Shown here: piece by piece, positions 44,905 to 56,756 of the stretch
How the letters are laid out: the number at the start of each line of letters is the position of its first letter
Position numbering within the stretch: the first letter of the stretch is position 1
Assembly: GCA_947168825.1 (NCBI GenBank)
Contig: CAMVNH010000003.1
Location: 1-64,000, forward strand
Reading direction: 5' to 3'
DNA: 64,000 nucleotides
Source of the DNA: an uncultured Candidatus Saccharibacteria bacterium
GTDB taxonomy: Bacteria > Patescibacteriota > Saccharimonadia > Saccharimonadales > Saccharimonadaceae
Translations under genes and position numbers: made by a program
The notes under the pieces: model-generated
Seen by the model: the letters and a program-made list of their open reading frames with translations, nothing else
Database searches by the model: none
What the model was told of the DNA's origin: nothing

Positions 44905-44924
<20 letters not shown>
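44055..44924 (+). CDS. htpX: M48 membrane zinc protease HtpX
   Basis: This 289-residue membrane metalloprotease degrades damaged membrane proteins. The zinc motif is HEMSH in VMAHEMSHVKNYD (about 137-149), with the third ligand Glu in REREYLADASA (about 213-223). Four hydrophobic segments are visible, two at the N-terminus and two after the active site. It is coupled to lemA (1-nt gap) and overlaps the next gene by 20 nt. Confidence 0.96.
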
Positions 44925-47929
<3,005 letters not shown>

Positions 47930-48006
47930 AAATCCCAATATTTACAAGCAAAAAATAATATTAAAAAATATCGTGCTCAAGCTTGTAATTTTTGAATTTT
48001 TTGTTC

Positions 48007-48012
48007 TATAAT
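48007..48012 (+). promoter_or_regulatory. -10 box of the 6S-like RNA
   Basis: TATAAT at 48007-48012, with a TTGTAA 18 nt upstream as a possible -35. The predicted start is about 48019. Confidence 0.6.
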
Positions 48013-48018
48013 TCGCGC

Positions 48019-48180
48019 GTGGGCCAGATTAGATATTAGCAAATTAACTTAATCTCTCTGCGAACTAAAAATTCTAGGCAAGTTGTCTGCTAGTAAAGAC
48101 ACCTAACTCTCTTGGGGGAACTGCAAAATATTGAGCACACAGAATAATCTCTCACTCCATGCTAATGAAATCTGGCCTAA
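48019..48180 (+). ncRNA. Candidate structured RNA, 6S-like architecture
   Basis: Between ligA and the convergent eno gene there is a TATAAT box and then about 160 nt without a reading frame. The two ends pair: GGCCAGATT (48022-48030) with AATCTGGCC (48169-48177), and ATTAGC (48035-48040) with GCTAAT (48161-48166). That makes a closing stem of 15 bp. Inside are two long unpaired strands and an apical hairpin (TGTCT / AGACA, with TCTAGG/CCTAA below). A closing stem, large internal bubble and apical stem are the plan of 6S RNA, which binds sigma70 RNA polymerase. Sequence identity to known 6S is not established. Confidence 0.6.
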
Positions 48181-48184
48181 GCAC

Positions 48185-49501
48185 CTAATCTCGTTCAAGC
48201 TTTAGATGACGCAAGTCGTCAATCAAGTTAAAGTCAAAATGTAATTTCGAGTTTCCTTCCTCGATTCGCATTAACTCATTGTATTTAGCGATACGTTCTG
48301 ACCTCGACATCGAGCCGGTCTTTATCTGTCCAGCACCCAATCCAACCGCCAAGTGTGCAATCGAAGTATCTTCGGTTTCTCCGGAACGGTGCGAAATTAC
48401 GGTCTTGTAGCCGGCAGCTTTTGCCATTAGTACCGCATCGATCGTCTCCGAGAGTGTTCCAATCTGGTTCGGCTTGATTAAGATCGCGTTACCGACATGC
48501 TCATCGATCCCACGCTTTAGGAGTTTAGTATTCGTCACAAACAAATCATCTCCGACTAGTTGCGTACGTCCACCGAGCTTCTCGGTCATTTCTTTCCATC
48601 CCGCCCAATCATTCTCTGACAGACCATCCTCGATCGAGGCCACTGGGTAATTGTCCAAAATCCAAGTATACCAATCGATTAAATTATTTGACCACTTCCA
48701 GTCGCCGTTAGTTTTTAGTTCATAATGGTCATCATGATAAAACTCTGAAGCTGCAATATCCATCGCTATGAAGAAGTCTATGCCAAGCTTATATTTTGCC
48801 TGTTCTATTGCAAGTTTGATACATTCTAGCGGTTCATTATCACCATCACGCAGTCGTGGCGCATAACCACCTTCATCGCCCACCGTAGTAACGTAGCCAC
48901 GCTCTTTTAAAACTCCCTTCAATGCATGGAATACATCGGCCCCCATTCGCACTGCTTCATCCATCGTCCCCGCTCCGAGTGGCATAATCATATATTCCTG
49001 AAAATCGGTTGACCAATCTGCATGCACACCACCATTCATCACGTTCATCATCGGCATCGGTAGCGACATTTTCTCGGTTGTTCCAGCTAATTCCGCTATA
49101 TATTCATAAAAATGTACATGTCGCGCCTTCGCCACCGCCTTTGCCGTCGCTAGTGACACAGCCAGAATAGCATTTGCCCCGAGACTAGATTTATTCTCAG
49201 TGCCATCAAGCTCTAGCAGCAGCTGGTCTACCGTTTTTTGCTCTGCGGTGTTTTCAACTAGTACATCTCGAATTCTATTGTTGACATTCCATACGGCTTT
49301 TAGCACGCTTTTACCATCGTAATAATATTTATCACCATCCCGTAGCTCTAGAGCTTCGCCTGCACCAGTTGAGGCCCCAGATGGGACTGCCGCTCTCCCT
49401 ACATGACCAGAGGACAAGAATACGTCCGCTTCTATCGTAGGGTTACCACGGCTATCTAAAATCTGCCGTGCTTTTATATCCGAAATTATAAGACTATCCA
49501 T
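48185..49501 (-). CDS. eno: Enolase
   Basis: Enolase converts 2-phosphoglycerate to phosphoenolpyruvate. This protein has 438 residues from ATG 49501, which lies 7 nt after the minus-strand TATAAT; the ATG at 49507 is only 1 nt from that box. It is full length: [75 protein letters not shown] and [10 protein letters not shown] with the catalytic Lys and metal ligands. It converges with the 6S-like RNA. Confidence 0.98.
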   Translation of the reverse strand: MDSLIISDIKARQILDSRGNPTIEADVFLSSGHVGRAAVPSGASTGAGEALELRDGDKYYYDGKSVLKAVWNVNNRIRDVLVENTAEQKTVDQLLLELDGTENKSSLGANAILAVSLATAKAVAKARHVHFYEYIAELAGTTEKMSLPMPMMNVMNGGVHADWSTDFQEYMIMPLGAGTMDEAVRMGADVFHALKGVLKERGYVTTVGDEGGYAPRLRDGDNEPLECIKLAIEQAKYKLGIDFFIAMDIAASEFYHDDHYELKTNGDWKWSNNLIDWYTWILDNYPVASIEDGLSENDWAGWKEMTEKLGGRTQLVGDDLFVTNTKLLKRGIDEHVGNAILIKPNQIGTLSETIDAVLMAKAAGYKTVISHRSGETEDTSIAHLAVGLGAGQIKTGSMSRSERIAKYNELMRIEEGNSKLHFDFNLIDDLRHLKLERD

Positions 49502-49543
49502 AAGCATTATTATATCACACCAGAAAATGTTATAATAATAAAA

Positions 49544-50818
49544 ATGGTCAACAAATCTGAAAAATTACGAGAGAAACTGAAAACCTTGCCTAGTAGTCCA
49601 GGAGTTTATTTTCATAAGGACAAAAATGGCAAAATTATTTATGTTGGTAAAGCTGCAGTCTTAAAAAACCGTGTTCGCCAATACTTCCAAAACACCGAGA
49701 AGGACCCCAAAACTGAGGCCCTAATTGAAGAAATCGCCGATACTGATTGGACAGTAGTCGATACCGAGATGGACGCACTCTTCCTTGAGAATGAGATGAT
49801 CAAGCGATATAAACCAAAATGGAATATTTTGCTTCGTGATGACAAAAATGTCAGCTACGTTCGCATTGATCTAAAATCTGAAGTTCCGTATGTCTCGATT
49901 ACTCGCACTCCACTTGATGATGGTGCAAGATATATCGGTCCGTTCTACGCTAAAAACACTATCTCCTCTGCACTCCGAATCTTAAGAAGAATTTTCCCAT
50001 ATTATGACCGGCCATATACCGGAAAAAAGACCCTGAATACCGATCTCGGTCTGACCCCTGGTATTGAAATTGGTAAAATGGCACCAGAAGATTACAAAAA
50101 ATCGCTCAGACGCCTAATTTCTTATCTAGAAGGGAACCGCGCTGCTCTCATAAAAAGTCTTGAGAAAACTATGAAAGAGGAAGCGAAGGCCGGTAACTTT
50201 GAAGAGGCTGCCCGCATCCGTGACCAGCTTTTCGGACTTAAGGGACTAAAGAAGAAAATTGTCTTTTCCGACAAGGAATTCCTCGACATCTCCTCCGATC
50301 ATGCGCTGGTCCAACTCCAAGTCTTACTTGGTCTCAAACGACCCCCAAAGCGCATCGAGGGCTATGACATTTCACATATTCATGGAACCGATGTTGTCGG
50401 TAGTATGGTGGTTTTCGTAAACGGCGCCTCAGACCGTGCTGAATATCGAAAATTCAAACTCCATCGTCAAAAAAACGATGACTTAGCTAACTTGCGCGAA
50501 ATCTTGGTGCGTCGCTTAAAGCATCAAGAATGGCCGTTCCCAGATCTTATCGTGCTCGATGGTGGAAAACTTCAGCTCGAGGCGGTAAAAGATGCCATCC
50601 CAGATAATATACCAATCATCGGTCGCGATAAATCTGGTGATCATACCAAGAATGCCGAAGTAAAAATTGTCATTCCAAAGGAAGACGGCCAGTATCGCAC
50701 GGTCCACCTTAAATCAGACGATCATATTTCCCGCCTTATTGCTCGTATTGACGAGGAGGCTCATCGCTTCGCTATTACGTATCACCGTTTACTCCGTAAT
50801 AAAAAAATGTTAAAATAA
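49544..50818 (+). CDS. uvrC: Excinuclease ABC subunit C, truncated (no HhH domain)
   Basis: UvrC makes both incisions in nucleotide excision repair. Here it is 424 residues against about 600 usual. The GIY-YIG nuclease ([18 protein letters not shown], about 19-36), UVR helix pair (about 200-235) and RNase H-like C-terminal nuclease ([29 protein letters not shown]) are intact. The protein ends at [13 protein letters not shown], exactly where the tandem helix-hairpin-helix DNA-binding tail would begin. The ATG is 7 nt after TATAAT (49531-49536). Confidence 0.95.
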   Translation: MVNKSEKLREKLKTLPSSPGVYFHKDKNGKIIYVGKAAVLKNRVRQYFQNTEKDPKTEALIEEIADTDWTVVDTEMDALFLENEMIKRYKPKWNILLRDDKNVSYVRIDLKSEVPYVSITRTPLDDGARYIGPFYAKNTISSALRILRRIFPYYDRPYTGKKTLNTDLGLTPGIEIGKMAPEDYKKSLRRLISYLEGNRAALIKSLEKTMKEEAKAGNFEEAARIRDQLFGLKGLKKKIVFSDKEFLDISSDHALVQLQVLLGLKRPPKRIEGYDISHIHGTDVVGSMVVFVNGASDRAEYRKFKLHRQKNDDLANLREILVRRLKHQEWPFPDLIVLDGGKLQLEAVKDAIPDNIPIIGRDKSGDHTKNAEVKIVIPKEDGQYRTVHLKSDDHISRLIARIDEEAHRFAITYHRLLRNKKMLK

Positions 50819-50823
50819 TCCAT

Positions 50824-51192
50824 ATGTTTAAAAAATGGATAATCAGTTTTGTCGCTCGTTGGTCATTATCTACCCTTGGTATGTGGCTCAGCATTACTTT
50901 CCTTGGCTCAGTCTCTGGACAACCTAACCCACTTGACTTCATTCTCGCCGGTCTATTTTTCTCCCTAGCTAACTCTTTCGTCCGCCCACTTGCCACTACA
51001 CTAACTCTGCCATTGATCATCTTCACCATGGGTCTTTTCACCTTAATTATTAATACCGCTATGGTTGCCCTTGCCATCTGGCTGACCCCTAATGTCAGCA
51101 TGGACTTCGCTGGTGCTATTCTTAGCTCCCTCGTCATGAGCGCCGTAAATGGGGTTGTAAATTTCTGGATTACGCCGTATACTAGTAGATAG
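50824..51192 (+). CDS. Phage holin family/PF04020 small membrane protein
   Basis: This 122-residue protein has four transmembrane helices and the family pattern FILAGLFFSLANSFVRP and LTLPLIIFTMGLFTLIINTAM. It belongs to the Mycobacterial 4-TM/holin-like group, whose function is not settled. It starts 5 nt after uvrC, with a TAAAAT box overlapping that stop and 7 nt before the ATG. secG follows 1 nt later. Confidence 0.88.
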   Translation: MFKKWIISFVARWSLSTLGMWLSITFLGSVSGQPNPLDFILAGLFFSLANSFVRPLATTLTLPLIIFTMGLFTLIINTAMVALAIWLTPNVSMDFAGAILSSLVMSAVNGVVNFWITPYTSR

Positions 51193-51193
51193 T

Positions 51194-51421
51194 ATGAGTA
51201 TGGATATTATTTTACGGACATCAACTTTAATTTCGGCTATTTTGTCAATTCTGTTGATTTTATTGCAGCAACGCGGAGCTTCTCTTGGTGCTGGCTTTGG
51301 CGCAAGCGGTGAACTTTACACTACGCGTCGCGGCCTCGATAAATCATTATTCAACGCCACGATCGTATTCGTCATTGTCTTTATTCTATCTATCTTAGGA
51401 TTATTATTAATTCCGTCGTAG
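51194..51421 (+). CDS. secG: Preprotein translocase subunit SecG
   Basis: This 75-residue protein has two membrane helices flanking the conserved loop LLQQRGASLGAGFG...TRRGLDKSLF, typical of SecG. It is an accessory subunit of SecYEG. It lies between the holin-like gene (1-nt gap) and the substrate-binding protein (3-nt gap). Confidence 0.95.
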   Translation: MSMDIILRTSTLISAILSILLILLQQRGASLGAGFGASGELYTTRRGLDKSLFNATIVFVIVFILSILGLLLIPS

Positions 51422-51424
51422 CCT

Positions 51425-53152
51425 ATGAAGAAACTTCTAGAAAAGCGTGGGCAGAGAATCGTTAGAAATCTTTCTCGTTTTTCGAAGAAGGCTAGTACTG
51501 ATAGTCGCGAACATATCCAAGAGAATGTAGTCGACAAACTTCCTCACATCCGCAAAATTCGGCTTCTAATTCTTGAGTGGGCGCTGCTGATTACTGCTCT
51601 CATCATGCTCGCTATCACCCAAGCTTTTTGGTACAAAGAATCCTATGCCATTACTACTTGGGGTAAAGGTGGCACCTATACCGAAGCCACACTCGGTAAG
51701 GTTAACTCACTAAACCCACTTTTTGCCTCTACTAGTAGTGAACGTACGCTCTCCAAGCTAATGTTTGCTACTCTTTCATCCCCAGACTACTCAGGACATA
51801 TTGGACCGGAACTCGCATCTTCGATTAAAACTGATGAATCCGGTCTTGTTTGGACCGTGAAACTCCGTGAAGGTATTAAATGGTCCGATGGGGAACCAAT
51901 TACCAGTGAAGACGTTCTCTATACCGTCTCAATCCTCCAGCACCCATCAGTTAAGTCCACGTACTCTGCCAACCTTACTAATGTCAAAGTTTCCGAAGAA
52001 GACGGCGCAATCATCTTTACCTTACCTTCTGCTTACGCCAGTTTCTCTTCTGCCTTGAACTTTCCAATTTTGCCGGCCCATATCTTAAAAAACGTTGAGC
52101 CAGACCTTCTTCTCGAGGATCCATTTAGCCTCTCTCCAGTCACTTCTGGCGCATTTTCATATAATGCGACCCAGGTTATTGGCACTACTGGCGAGAAAAT
52201 TGTCTATCTTTCCCCAAACCCAGCCTATTATAACGGTGAGCCGCGACTTGCTAGCTTCGCAGTACACGCTTACACAACAACCGAAGATATTGTTGCCGCC
52301 GTCAAAAATGGATCAGTAACTGCCACCGCCGAACTTTTGCCGTCCGATTCTCAAGAGGTTGCGTCCGGCCTAATTTACGAAAAACAAGCCGCCATCTCTA
52401 GCGGTGTTTATGCCTTCTTCAACACAACTGGCGACATTTTCAGCAATAAAGCTTTACGCAAAGCGGTTCAAGAAGGGATTGATATGCGTTCGCTCCGTGC
52501 GCCAATTGGCGACGAGTTGCCACTAGACTACCCACTCCTAAAAACCCAAGTCGACATCAAAGATTTCCCAAGCCTACCAGACTATAATCCAGAACATGCT
52601 AAAGAAAAGATTAGCGAAGCTAATGTCGGGAACACCCTGCGCCTAGTCACGACTAATACCGGGTATCTATCTAGCGTCGCCGAAAACTTGAAATACCAAC
52701 TCGAAAATCTAGGATTTAAGGTTGAGCTCACTATCTATGATCCTGGCCAAGATTTTCTACTTGCTGTCATTCGCCCACGCGACTACGATATTCTAATCCA
52801 GGAAATTGAACTTGGTGCAGATCCAGATCTTTTCGCCTATTACCACTCTTCTCAAGCTACTTCCACTGGTCTCAACCTCTCAAACTACAACAACACAATC
52901 GCCTCCGACCTCATTCTTGCTGCTCGTGGCACTATGGATGCCGAAGTCAGAAACGCCAAATATGAGGCATTCTTAAAACTCTGGGTCGATGACGCTCCAG
53001 CCATCGGTATCTATCAGGTCAATATGTCGTATTACGTCAATAAAAACGTCCGCAGCTTTTCCGAAGACGACCGTCTAGTTACACCAGTAGACCGTTTTAA
53101 CGATGTTTCTTACTGGTCCACAGAGAAAATTGTAAAAAACCGCACACCGTAA
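51425..53152 (+). CDS. Extracellular solute-binding protein, family 5 (peptide-binding)
   Basis: This 575-residue protein has a basic cytoplasmic start, one membrane anchor (about 55-75), and a family-5 solute-binding domain: NSLNPLFA, LSKLMFATL, LREGIKWSDGEPITSEDVLYT (about 145-165). The closing segments resemble DppA and OppA. Anchoring by a membrane helix is unusual for this family, which normally uses a lipobox. No peptide permease genes are adjacent. It probably captures peptides or other solutes, perhaps from the host surface. Confidence 0.9.
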   Translation: MKKLLEKRGQRIVRNLSRFSKKASTDSREHIQENVVDKLPHIRKIRLLILEWALLITALIMLAITQAFWYKESYAITTWGKGGTYTEATLGKVNSLNPLFASTSSERTLSKLMFATLSSPDYSGHIGPELASSIKTDESGLVWTVKLREGIKWSDGEPITSEDVLYTVSILQHPSVKSTYSANLTNVKVSEEDGAIIFTLPSAYASFSSALNFPILPAHILKNVEPDLLLEDPFSLSPVTSGAFSYNATQVIGTTGEKIVYLSPNPAYYNGEPRLASFAVHAYTTTEDIVAAVKNGSVTATAELLPSDSQEVASGLIYEKQAAISSGVYAFFNTTGDIFSNKALRKAVQEGIDMRSLRAPIGDELPLDYPLLKTQVDIKDFPSLPDYNPEHAKEKISEANVGNTLRLVTTNTGYLSSVAENLKYQLENLGFKVELTIYDPGQDFLLAVIRPRDYDILIQEIELGADPDLFAYYHSSQATSTGLNLSNYNNTIASDLILAARGTMDAEVRNAKYEAFLKLWVDDAPAIGIYQVNMSYYVNKNVRSFSEDDRLVTPVDRFNDVSYWSTEKIVKNRTP

Positions 53153-53176
53153 GCTTTTTGTGCTACAATATATAAT

Positions 53177-54664
53177 ATGCGAGGTAGAGTGAAGGATAAT
53201 AAAAAAGTCAATTTTTGGCTTGCAGTAGCCATAACGATTGTCTTCGTCGTAGTCGGTGTTTTTCTAATTTTCCATCATGAACCATGGTGTGATGAAGCTA
53301 ATCCTTGGCAAATAGCCAAGATTATCAACTTCGGAAATCTTTTCGAGGTTACGAAATATGAACCACACTCCCCACTCTATCCTCTCTTTCTTGCTCCGTT
53401 CGCCCAAGCTGGCCTCCCATTCATCACTACGAATTTCCTGTCCTTAGCAATAGTCTCTTTAGCCGTATTTCTCTTGCTCTGGAAATCACCGTTTAAATGG
53501 TGGCAAAAAATCGCCATCATCTTATCAGCTGGCTTCTTCTACTATAACTCGGTCTTCGCGCGCGACTATAGCTTCATTGTCCTCGGTGTCGTCCTAGTCG
53601 GACTAACCTACGCTGGGCGCCACGAGCATCCAATACGTTATATTCTTTCGCTCGCTCTACTCTCTCAGTCTCATATCTTGGCCGGCGGATTTGTCGCCCT
53701 ACTCTCTATTGGATTCTTCGTCGAATGCATTAAAGCAAAGAAATTTACCCAGATGATTGTCCCGGCATTCATCCTGATAGGTGCCCTCGCACTCTTGTTG
53801 CCAGCGATATTCACGACCCTCCACAGCCACCAAATCATCACTCCTTCATTAAACGGTCAGTACCGTATGAACCTGACAGAGTACATGCGATCTTTCAATC
53901 TGGTCCTGTTCGGTCTAGCTATGCCGATTACCGAGCTCAGTCTCCTATTTATCATGATTTACTTCTTTGCACGCTACCCGAAAATTTTTCTCTACTCACT
54001 TTTCGGCTTCGGTTTTTATTTCTCAGTACTCTTTATCGCTTACAATACTACGATTATGCCACACAAGCCAGCCATCTTCATCCTTCTGATCACCTTAGCT
54101 GTCTGGCTTACTAAATCAGAGCAACGTCGAAAACGCAGTATCTTGGACCGTCTAACTGGCAAACTCGAACTGTATAAGCTCATTTCTTACTACATCCCAA
54201 TCGGCACTTTTTGTTTCGTGCCGATTATCCTCTCCGTACCACACACTATCTCCGAAGCTTACTATGATATGGACAGTCAATATAGCTATTCTAAGGAAGT
54301 ATCCGACGTTCTCAACTCGCTAGAGAATAATGCCGTAATCTTAGTTGGGTCCGATGATACCCTTACACCGGCGATTAGTTTTGTGCCATATCTAAAAGGA
54401 GACCGAATCATTTATGACGTCGTAGATGATAAACCATTTGATTATATGGTTTGGGACTCCGAAGCCAAGACCGTCGACGATAGCGAGTTGGATGCAACAA
54501 TCCTAAAATTCCAAGATCGCCCGACATATATCATCGCCAGATTCAACGCATGTGGCAACTCTATGGGCGAGGCCAATATCAAGGGGATCTGGAAAGAAAT
54601 AGGAACCTTCTCTCCACAGAACAAAGCCTACGACCCAGCAATCCGCATTTACAAAATCAACTAA
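53177..54664 (+). CDS. GT-C type membrane glycosyltransferase-like protein
   Basis: This 495-residue protein has about ten membrane helices and the GT39/ArnT-like N-terminal pattern: HHEPWCDEANPWQ (about 35-48, an acidic pair in the first extracytoplasmic loop), EPHSPLYPLFLAPF and FARDYSFIVLG. It should transfer sugar from a polyprenyl-phosphate donor on the outer face of the membrane. The C-terminal soluble part (about 360-495) is unassigned. The ATG is 7 nt after TACAAT (53164-53169). Confidence 0.82.
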   Translation: MRGRVKDNKKVNFWLAVAITIVFVVVGVFLIFHHEPWCDEANPWQIAKIINFGNLFEVTKYEPHSPLYPLFLAPFAQAGLPFITTNFLSLAIVSLAVFLLLWKSPFKWWQKIAIILSAGFFYYNSVFARDYSFIVLGVVLVGLTYAGRHEHPIRYILSLALLSQSHILAGGFVALLSIGFFVECIKAKKFTQMIVPAFILIGALALLLPAIFTTLHSHQIITPSLNGQYRMNLTEYMRSFNLVLFGLAMPITELSLLFIMIYFFARYPKIFLYSLFGFGFYFSVLFIAYNTTIMPHKPAIFILLITLAVWLTKSEQRRKRSILDRLTGKLELYKLISYYIPIGTFCFVPIILSVPHTISEAYYDMDSQYSYSKEVSDVLNSLENNAVILVGSDDTLTPAISFVPYLKGDRIIYDVVDDKPFDYMVWDSEAKTVDDSELDATILKFQDRPTYIIARFNACGNSMGEANIKGIWKEIGTFSPQNKAYDPAIRIYKIN

Positions 54665-54697
54665 GTGTGCTATACTAGACTAGTACCTTATAAATTT

Positions 54698-54787
54698 GCG
54701 CCTGTGGTGGAATTGGTAGACACGCTACCTTGAGGTGGTAGTGGCCGTTTTTTGGCTGTGCTAGTTCGAGTCTAGTCAGGCGCACCA
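54698..54787 (+). tRNA. tRNA-Leu (GAG)
   Basis: A 90-nt class II tRNA with acceptor GCGCCTG/CAGGCGC, anticodon loop CTTGAGG (GAG), a long variable arm (TGGCCGTTTTTTGGCTG), T-arm AGTTCGAGTCT and encoded CCA. A TATACT box lies just upstream. Confidence 0.95.
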
Positions 54788-54840
54788 GGTACTTTTTTGT
54801 TCCTGTGGAAAAGTCTTAATAAAAAGTTCAAAAAAGGATA

Positions 54841-54869
54841 TTGACACAAGCTTTTTAGTAATATAAAAT
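54841..54869 (+). promoter_or_regulatory. Promoter of the first surface-locus gene
   Basis: TTGACA (54841-54846), 17 nt, TAAAAT (54864-54869), then a leader of about 40 nt that ends in AAAGGAAA before the ATG at 54915. Confidence 0.85.
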
Positions 54870-54914
54870 AAAAATTACAAAAAGGTTATATATAAAAATA
54901 GAAAGGAAACAAAA

Positions 54915-55640
54915 ATGTCCAAATCTACAAAAATTATTGCTGCATTAGGTGTTGTCGCTGGTCTCGGCGTCGCCGCTCTACCTCTCAGCTCCTATGCTAC
55001 TGAAGGTGAAGTTTCCGGCAACGTCACCATTAGCGCAACAATCACTGATTCTATCGCAATGCGAATTCAGTCCAACTCTGATAGCACCAACGCCAATGCG
55101 CAAAGCGGTTATGGCGTAGTTCAATACAATCCAAGCTCTATGCAGAATTCTGGTGACCCTACTGCCACCACTGGTCCATCCCTAGCATCCGTATCGCTCG
55201 CAGCTAACACTTATAATTATGATACACTCTATTCGGACATCGAAGTACGCTCCAACACTGGCTATTTCAAAGTTACATTGCAGGATGCCGATACCACCAA
55301 TACTTTAGATGGCGCTAGTGCTTCCATTCCTGCTGTTAGTACTGAGTCTGCACAACCAGGTGGGGATCCTACTCCATCCGGTACCCTCAGTCAGTATACT
55401 GCAGGTTGGGGCTACCACGTAGGCGCAGTCGCAGAACAAGATGCAGCATCTGCCGTATGGAATGCAGTCCCAACTTCTAATGCTGCCTCAGCAGATACTA
55501 TCGTAGAGCACACTGCAAGTAACTGGGGTGGCACCGCAACTAAGGTTGTCTACGGCGTAGCAACTGGTCAAACTGCAACTGGTACTTACACTGACACTGT
55601 GGTTTACACCGCTACTACCGACACTGCAAATAACGGCTAG
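54915..55640 (+). CDS. Secreted surface protein (paralogue A), WxL-like
   Basis: This 241-residue protein has a signal peptide (about 1-28, cut after SSYA). The mature part is Thr/Ser/Ala-rich with almost no Lys or Cys. It shares DIxVRSNTGxF, LxDAD and a C-terminal VVYGVATGQTATGTYTDTV block with the protein encoded at 55922-56596. The layout resembles small secreted WxL-type surface proteins, though no strict WxL motif is present. It heads the surface locus with a consensus promoter and ends at its own terminator. No function is known. Confidence 0.75.
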   Translation: MSKSTKIIAALGVVAGLGVAALPLSSYATEGEVSGNVTISATITDSIAMRIQSNSDSTNANAQSGYGVVQYNPSSMQNSGDPTATTGPSLASVSLAANTYNYDTLYSDIEVRSNTGYFKVTLQDADTTNTLDGASASIPAVSTESAQPGGDPTPSGTLSQYTAGWGYHVGAVAEQDAASAVWNAVPTSNAASADTIVEHTASNWGGTATKVVYGVATGQTATGTYTDTVVYTATTDTANNG

Positions 55641-55653
55641 TACAAGCTATCAT

Positions 55654-55681
55654 AAAAAAGACCGCTAAGGCGGTCTTTTTT
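55654..55681 (+). terminator. Terminator after paralogue A
   Basis: AAAAAAGACCGC / GCGGTCTTTTTT stem with a short AAG-type loop. The symmetrical A/T flanks make it active in both directions. Confidence 0.85.
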
Positions 55682-55921
55682 AGTGTTGTCATAACGTCCA
55701 GAGCTTACCTCCTCCTATTAGACCTCCTTCATTTAGCACTTATGCAAATCAGGACTAACGACGAAGATATAGATACGGTAGCATGGCACGCTCAATAAAT
55801 CAGGAATGGGAGGCCTAGGTTGCTTCATTATGTACTCTATTCGCGCCATTAATCTGAAATATCCATCTTAACATAGAAATCACCCTTGGCGGGTGATTTC
55901 TATGTTAAGTGGATGTTATGA
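55682..55921. other. Intergenic region between the two convergent surface paralogues
   Basis: It holds a very long hairpin (55861-55915). A 38-codon minus-strand frame (MARIEYIMKQP...) exists around 55716-55845 but has no ribosome site and no recognisable homology, so it is not called. Purine-rich GGAGG runs lie on the minus strand. Confidence 0.5.
55861..55915. repeat. Long near-perfect inverted repeat
   Basis: A 19-bp perfect stem CTTAACATAGAAATCACCC / GGGTGATTTCTATGTTAAG is extended by ATCCA / TGGAT across one bulge. The loop is TTGGC. It begins 6 nt past the stop of paralogue B. There is no T-run, so it is more likely a 3' stabilising or recombination-type palindrome than a terminator. 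Confidence 0.8.
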
Positions 55922-56596
55922 TTATTTCGTTGTTGCCGTATAAACTACGATGTCACTATAAGTTCCGGTCTTGATTGACCCAGAAGCCACACCGTAGTTT
56001 ACTGTTGTCACATCACTATAGGCAGCTGCCGGAGAAACGTCGTTCGCACCATTATTTATGATTACAAGTGCTGATCCGCTCGAAGCTGGCATAGCTGTCC
56101 AGTTGGTAATATCCCCACCTCTAACTGCCCAAGAAGCAGTATTCGCAACTGGGGTCCCACTTGCAGTTGGGATGTATTCACCGACGGTGTTGCTAGGAGT
56201 TGCTAGATTTAAGTTTGTGTTATCGTCAGCATCTTTTAAGGTCAAGGTAAATGCGCCAGTATTAGAACGGACGTCAATTTCAGATTTAAGAGTTGTCAGG
56301 TCTACTTGATTTGCGGCCAAACTTAGGCCAGTCGCCTGAGAATTACCAGAGGTCGAATCATCTGGGCTCGGCTCTGAGCCGTCAGGACCATATCCTATGA
56401 AACCATAAGTCACATCTGCGTTAGATTTAATGCGCATTGCGATAACCGGATTCACAGTGATGTCGACGTCTACATTGTCGGCACATTGACGACCATTATT
56501 GGTGCAGGTTACGGTACCATACGCAGCCAAAGGCAGCATCGAAACGCAAGAAGTGGCTACTATGCCAGATACTGCTAGAATAGTGTTCATTTTCAT
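55922..56596 (-). CDS. Secreted surface protein (paralogue B), WxL-like
   Basis: This 224-residue protein is a paralogue of the secreted protein at 54915. The start chosen is ATG 56596, with AGGAG 10 nt upstream; an in-frame ATG at 56617 lies upstream of that site. A signal peptide ends near LAAYG (about residue 26). The mature domain shares SEIDVRSNTGAF, LKDADD and VNYGVASGSIKTGTYSDIV. Two cysteines near the N-terminus (TCTNNGRQC) may form a disulfide. It converges on paralogue A and diverges from the DUF916-like genes. Confidence 0.72.
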   Translation of the reverse strand: MKMNTILAVSGIVATSCVSMLPLAAYGTVTCTNNGRQCADNVDVDITVNPVIAMRIKSNADVTYGFIGYGPDGSEPSPDDSTSGNSQATGLSLAANQVDLTTLKSEIDVRSNTGAFTLTLKDADDNTNLNLATPSNTVGEYIPTASGTPVANTASWAVRGGDITNWTAMPASSGSALVIINNGANDVSPAAAYSDVTTVNYGVASGSIKTGTYSDIVVYTATTK

Positions 56597-56756
56597 TAGG
56601 GTATAGCTCCTGTCCATTTATGTGACCTTATATATAGTCTTATTCTACCAAAGCATAGGCTAAATAGCAAGACCTTTATGCTAAAAAGTTTATGAAAAAA
56701 TGTGGTTGATTTTCGCTTTATGCTCGTGTATAATCGAACGTATAACAAGGAGGTTA

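Noticed and set aside
55716-55845. 38-codon minus-strand frame between the surface paralogues
   Set aside because: It has no ribosome site before its ATG and no recognisable sequence.
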